From NCBI GenBank assembly GCA_963573305.1, contig OY754339.1:72649376-72713375 (forward strand): a stretch of DNA of 64,000 nucleotides, given 5' to 3'. A program made the translations under genes and the position numbers. This document shows positions 59,640-64,000 of the stretch, piece after piece; the first letter of the stretch is position 1; every line of letters begins with the position of its first letter. Origin of the DNA: Pyrrhosoma nymphula (taxonomy: Eukaryota; Arthropoda; Insecta; Odonata; Coenagrionidae). Under the pieces are notes generated by a model. That model saw only the letters and a program-made list of their open reading frames with translations, was not told where the DNA came from and searched no databases.

Positions 59640-60710
59640 TTTTTGGCTATAGCTCCTAAACTAGGATTCTGATTTGAAATCAATTTTTCCTAGGAATTTA
59701 GATCTCATCGTGACCTACAACTTCATGCTTTTTGTTTTTTTCTTACTCTTATAGTACTCTGGTAGCATGGTGCCAAAGTCTAGTTTTGATAAAACTGTCA
59801 AATGTTTCTGAAACTTGACATGGGCTTGCGCCTTGACATGCCCTTTGCAAGTAATTATTAAAAACCTGAACTTTACCAATAGTTGGCTGGTAACATGGTG
59901 CCAAATTCGGATGTTTGTGAAACTTGCTGTTTTTCGACTGTAGCTTCTAAACTAGAAGTCGGATCTCGAATCTGTAGTGCGTTTTTTTTAGATCTCATTC
60001 AGGCCTACAACTTTATTCTATCCGTCCGTTTCCATTCCTTTTAATTATCTGGTAACATGGTGTCAAAATCGGCTTTTCGTGAAACTCGTGGTTTTCGACT
60101 ATAGCTTCTAAACAAGAAGTCGAATCTCGAATCTGTTGCGCGGTATTTTCTGATCTCATGCAGGCCTACGATTCTCTGCTATCCGTTTTTTCATCCTTCG
60201 TAGTTCTCTGGGAACATGGTGCCAAAGTCGGCTAATTCATGAAACTCTCCAATGTTTCTTTCCCTCACGCCCTCACCAGTGTAGGTATGGCCTTGAAAGT
60301 TGGTAGAGGTATGCGCCTTGACATGATCTTTACGGATAATTAGCAAAAACACGGATTTCCTTCTAGTTCTATGGCGACATGGTGCCAAAGTTATATTTTC
60401 GAATGTTTCTCTCCCTCACGTGTCATAGCTACTAAACTAAGAGTCTGATCTCGAATCTGTTTGACGGTTTTTTTAGATCTCATCAAGTACTAACATTTAA
60501 GCCAATCATTTCTCTCGAACACTAATAGTTCGCTGGAAACATGGCGCCAAATGTGGATATTTAGATTTTTCCGCTGTAGCTTCTAAACTAGCAGTCGGGT
60601 CTCAAATCTGTTGGGTGTTTTTTTTTATCCCATCGAGGCATATAATTTTATGCTTATCCTTGCTCTCTATCACTTATAGTTCACTAGCAATATGGTGCAA
60701 AATTCAACAT
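59640..60710. repeat. Degenerate tandem array, period about 160 bp, seven units
   Basis: The motif CATGGTGCCAAA, or a close variant, recurs with ATGG at 59767, 59895, 60057, 60216, 60379, 60541 and 60692, spacings 128 then 151-163 bp. Five units also carry AGCTTCTAAACTAGAAGTCG-like blocks followed by TCTCGAATCTGTT, TTTTTTAGATCTCAT, AGGCCTACAA and a CTATCCGTT-type stretch. Units are strongly diverged but the block order is constant. Some units replace the AGCTTCTAAAC block with CGCCTTGACATG (59830 and 60308), hinting at a two-unit higher-order pattern. Confidence 0.85.
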
Positions 60711-60775
60711 ATTTGAACACACACAGACGTTGCTGGCGAAGCCCACAACGTCTGTGTGTGTTCAAAAAATGTTGC
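60706..60775. repeat. Long near-perfect hairpin with 13-nt loop
   Basis: TTGAACACACACAGACGTTG at 60713-60732 pairs perfectly with 60746-60765 around CTGGCGAAGCCCA. The stem extends outward with CAACAT at 60706 against ATGTTG ending near 60775, with one mismatch region. It lies at the last unit of the 160-bp array inside the hAT element. Confidence 0.9.
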
Positions 60776-61922
60776 ATGGCATTGAGAAAAGCAAGTATAT
60801 ACTGTAATCATGACCAATGTGTACAGCTACCTCGTTTAGTGCCGGTTTCCGTTGAGTTGTTGGCAATTCTTTGAAAACAATTCAAGGCACAATTGTGCAA
60901 TACGTTCGAAGGTTTGTTTTTTTCTTACACAGTGTTCTTAGTTTGTGATTTTAAGCATAATTAAGAAGAATATTATAAATACCCCTTACGATTACAAAGC
61001 TATTGAAGAGTGACATATTTTATGGGCCACAAATTATTCAAAACTCATTATAAAAACCAATGATAAATAGTAGCATAGAACGCTGCGAAAGTTTATTTTG
61101 GAATGTAGTTTGAACCGATCAACGTTTTCATTTAGGTGTAAGAATTAAAAGCAAATTTTCCGGCTGTAGCACTTAAAATCAATTTTCACATACAGTTGGT
61201 ATCACTAAGTTTCACTTGTGCAAGAGACGTAATATTTGTCCAGAACGAAGGTTTATCAGTAATAACGAAGTAACAATGCAATTATGGAAATTCAGTGATT
61301 ACAAATGTGATATGTACTACATGTCCTGTTATGTATTTCGTGTGTTCTTGTGGTGATATATTTACATTTAAGGGTATTTTGTATTAGGTAGACTTACGCT
61401 CCTAATGAATGTGTTATGACAGGAGATGAGTTTAAAGTGTTGCATAATCTTCGCAAGAGTCGGATAAGACTGATGACTGCAATTAATTCGTTGTTTCAAC
61501 TATTTTATATATAATTTGGAATCAATGCGAATTGAAATTAAGTTATTGACTACATGGGTGCTCTTGAATTTTAATTTTGGCAGTTCACATCCTTAGTGAA
61601 AGGATAATGATTGATTTGTGTACTTAAGCAATGTAGGTATTAAAGATAAATATTAGTGTATAGTTAATTCTTCTTCTTTCACTTAATTCAACTTATTTCA
61701 ATAAATTTTGCCACCTCAGAGTCATCTCTTTATTTTATCTCATTATTGTTTGGCCGGTCTCACATCTCGGGATCGATACTTGATGTCATATAGTCATTCC
61801 TATCGTGATCTGTAAAGATGAACTCCTCGGTCATAGGAGAGATCCAGTTCATCGATCAATCTTTTAAGAGAACTTGATATCGGGATACGATCAATCACGA
61901 CCGACCCAACACTACTTTAAAT

Positions 61923-62723
61923 ACTCGAATCAGGGTCAAATATAAGTCATAACTTACAATTAACTAATAATGTTGTCTCAGGACTTATGCGGTGGAATTT
62001 ATACACGACGAAAGAAGGGCGCTACTGTAGCTCACCACTGAGAAATATTTAATTCAAACGGATTCGATGTTTTTCACCATTATCAATTATTTCATGCATA
62101 TAAATTAATGGCAGTGATGTAATCCATCGAAATCGGTCGCAGTAAACATCTCTCAGGGGTAAATTTCAATGTTATTTTTTCATTATATTGAACTATTGAA
62201 AGTTATAAATTTTTACTTATCGCACATTTTTAATTCACAAAACTCAACAGGATGATGTTTTCCGATGCAAAATGATGAGGAAAATTGTTGTTTATCACAG
62301 TGTTTTAATGTAATTTCAGACGTGAAAAAAGTTTACTTGTGTTTGAAGGATTTTATCTAAATTCATCCTCATATCCTTTTTCAATGAGTTCAATGATTAT
62401 TTATTAGCTCAATCAGTTTCTTCATTTTCCGACCAACTTTATGGTTTGGGAGCGAAACCTGTGCATGTCAGGATAAGCATAAGTTTCAGTTAAATGCAGA
62501 GGGAATGGGGTACCTGAGAAGGGTTAGGAATGAATGGGTAATGAAAGAATATAGATTGAATTTTCCAGTATTTAAAATATATTAAACGAGTGTAGGTACT
62601 TCTTAGTTATGTTGAGAAAGTGGTTGAGAGTTGAATAACGAAACAGATTGATGGTGGAAGAGTGAACGCTGTATAAAGAAAGGATAGACCGAGAAAGTCT
62701 TGTTTGTATGTGGTGAAAGAGAC
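61923..62723. other. No recognisable gene or repeat
   Basis: AT-rich with no frames of note. Confidence 0.5.
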
Positions 62724-62726
62724 TTA

Positions 62727-63450
62727 TGCATGTTGCTCACGGTAAAATTTTCGGTAAAACGTTTTATAAAACCGACTAATTTTATAAAAATGAGCTTGCT
62801 AACGATAAAACAGTTTTATAAAACCGAGTTTTATAAACCGTTTTATGCAACAACCAATGAGATGTTTCGCTCATCGCGAAGGTGAGCTTTCGTCTCGCAC
62901 TTGTTTTCGCGAAACTTTAAACAGAGATATCGGAACCAAATTCACCTCACTTATTATGCAAACTTTGCAAATTTGTTTAACACTTTCAACACAAAAATGC
63001 ATCAACTACTTTAGAAATGGGAAACTGTCAAACCTGAGAAGTGCGATTTTTCCTCTCCGCCATCTTGTGAAAAAATACCGTTTCCTCTTATCCACTGTAC
63101 GTGGCACAGCAATCGAGAAGTTGCTCCTCTAGCATATACACACCTCCCCTACACAGTTTCTTCCCTCCTTCCACTCAAACTCGCCCCGCAACAGCCATTT
63201 AACACAATCATTTGAAGACTAGAAATGCTTGGCCTCCCACGCGGTTGCAGCCCCTCTAGCGGCCGAAGTTGGAACTTGATTTCTTTCGCGGCCGTTGATA
63301 ACACGATCGAAGTAGGAGATAAACGTCCTCTTATAAGGTTCTTGAGTTTTACCGTGAGCAAGCTAGTACGTTTTACGTACGATTCATAAAACTTTCAATA
63401 CAAATTTTTATAAAACAGTTTTATGGAAAATTTACCGTGAGCAACAGGCA
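62727..63450. mobile_element. PIF/Harbinger-type MITE, 724 bp, TTA duplications
   Basis: Ends TGCATGTTGCTCACGGTAAA and, inverted, TGCCTGTTGCTCACGGTAAA (19 of 20 identical). TTA lies immediately outside each end (62724-62726 and 63451-63453), the 3-bp duplication expected for PIF/Harbinger. Both subterminal regions repeat GTTTTATAAAAC-type words. The interior has short frames (62845-63132 plus, 63149-63361 minus) without transposase motifs. Confidence 0.8.
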
Positions 63451-63453
63451 TTA

Positions 63454-64000
63454 GGAGAAAGGGTATTATGAGTCCACGTTTGAATAGGAGAGCATGTATG
63501 AAGTAATGCATGAGAAGCACTGCATGGAGCATGGAGGAAATTATTAAAACAGATTCATTTTTCTGGGCCTAACAGCAATAAATATGCTACTTGAATTTGC
63601 ATACCTCGAAAGAGAACGGCCTAGTGGGAATGTTGGCATCATGTTTTTTTTTATTTTTCTCCAGACATGTGTATGTTTTCCTTTCGACATCCATCTGGGT
63701 ATTAGTGGTCGAATATTCCCTTGAATTGATTTTAAATTAAATTCTCACTCCTAGATCTATGTAGCTGATTCTCTTTTAAGGAAAATGTTTGCCAACTACA
63801 TGCAGGGAAGAGAGCCGTCGATCAATGTGCTCATGAAACGGTATCAGTTCAGATGCCATAACTCTGCTAAAAACTAAGATGGGAAAATAATTTTGCCTAG
63901 TAAAAAGTTGATTTAATTTTCTCAATTTTTATTCTATTTTTCAGTGTTTTCCATAAACATAAAATATTTCCTCAAAAAAGTGTTTCCTCAACATAAAATT
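63454..64000. other. No recognisable gene or repeat
   Basis: AT-rich end of the window; nothing identified. Confidence 0.5.

Larger units (their letters stand above)
59083..61914. mobile_element. Non-autonomous hAT element, 2.8 kb, carrying a satellite-like array
   Basis: Ends read TAGTGATGGGCAAAGTCAGT and, inverted, TAGTGTTGGGTCGGTCGTGA. The flanks CTTGAAAT (59075-59082) and CTTTAAAT (61915-61922) match at 7 of 8 bases, as expected for an aged hAT target duplication. Both subterminal regions contain repeated CGTGAT/ATCACGA and GATCGAT words (59100-59270 and 61770-61905), likely transposase-binding sites. No BED finger or hATC domain is present. Instead the interior holds a tandem array at 59640-60710, a strong hairpin at 60706-60775 and about 1 kb of AT-rich sequence. 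Confidence 0.82.

Noticed and set aside
36831..60710. CRISPR-like arrays
   Set aside because: The repeats are long, diverged tandem units without unique spacers, in eukaryotic DNA.

Overview
This is AT-rich eukaryotic, intron-bearing DNA, most likely arthropod. The reasons are the repeat types: CR1-, Jockey- and RTE-type LINEs, Penelope-like elements, a RAG1/Transib-type transposase, hAT and PIF/Harbinger-type elements, tRNA-derived SINEs and TGTC-rich dispersed motifs. I recognise no complete host gene on either strand. Nearly everything that can be named is mobile DNA, mostly decayed, and the open frames outside it are short, unconserved and about as long as chance would give.

Layout. 1-4.3 kb: a 228-bp direct tandem duplication and a dispersed arthropod motif. 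4.36-12.43 kb: a giant imperfect palindrome (arms of about 3.6 and 3.2 kb around a 1.26-kb spacer) containing SINE copies and a small hAT-type MITE. 12.4-18.5 kb: little beyond a LINE tail and strand-asymmetric C/G-rich tracts. 18.5-20.3 kb: a three-level nest, with an unknown insert inside a terminal-inverted-repeat (TIR) element inside a CR1-like LINE. 20.55-22.34 kb: a hAT transposon with a perfect 8-bp target duplication. 23.4-27.3 kb: two RTE-like LINE remnants, the larger one split by a palindromic element between the catalytic box and the thumb of its reverse transcriptase. 30.8-31.2 kb: a second palindrome with a 13-bp target duplication. 36.8-37.5 kb: a minisatellite of about 90 bp period. 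38-45.7 kb: LINE fragments, SINEs, an inverted pair with a hammerhead-like core, and a Penelope fragment joined to a Jockey-like LINE. 47.7-49 kb: a Penelope-like element with reverse transcriptase and GIY-YIG remnants. 52.2-54.3 kb: a RAG1/Transib-type transposase pseudogene with a visible GT-AG intron. 56-58.7 kb: another palindromic element, a LINE tail and two abutting TIR elements. 59.08-61.91 kb: a non-autonomous hAT element that carries a tandem array of about 160-bp units and a 20-bp perfect hairpin. 62.7-63.5 kb: a PIF/Harbinger-type MITE with TTA duplications.

The elements do not form a pathway; they record successive insertions. Most coding remnants carry stops or frameshifts, so the locus looks like a nursery of dead elements. 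The clearest leads are the giant palindrome, the set of inverted hammerhead-like palindromes that look Penelope-derived, the Transib-type pseudogene whose splicing can still be read, and the hAT element that has captured or grown a satellite array. All family assignments come from reading motifs by eye; no database search was run.
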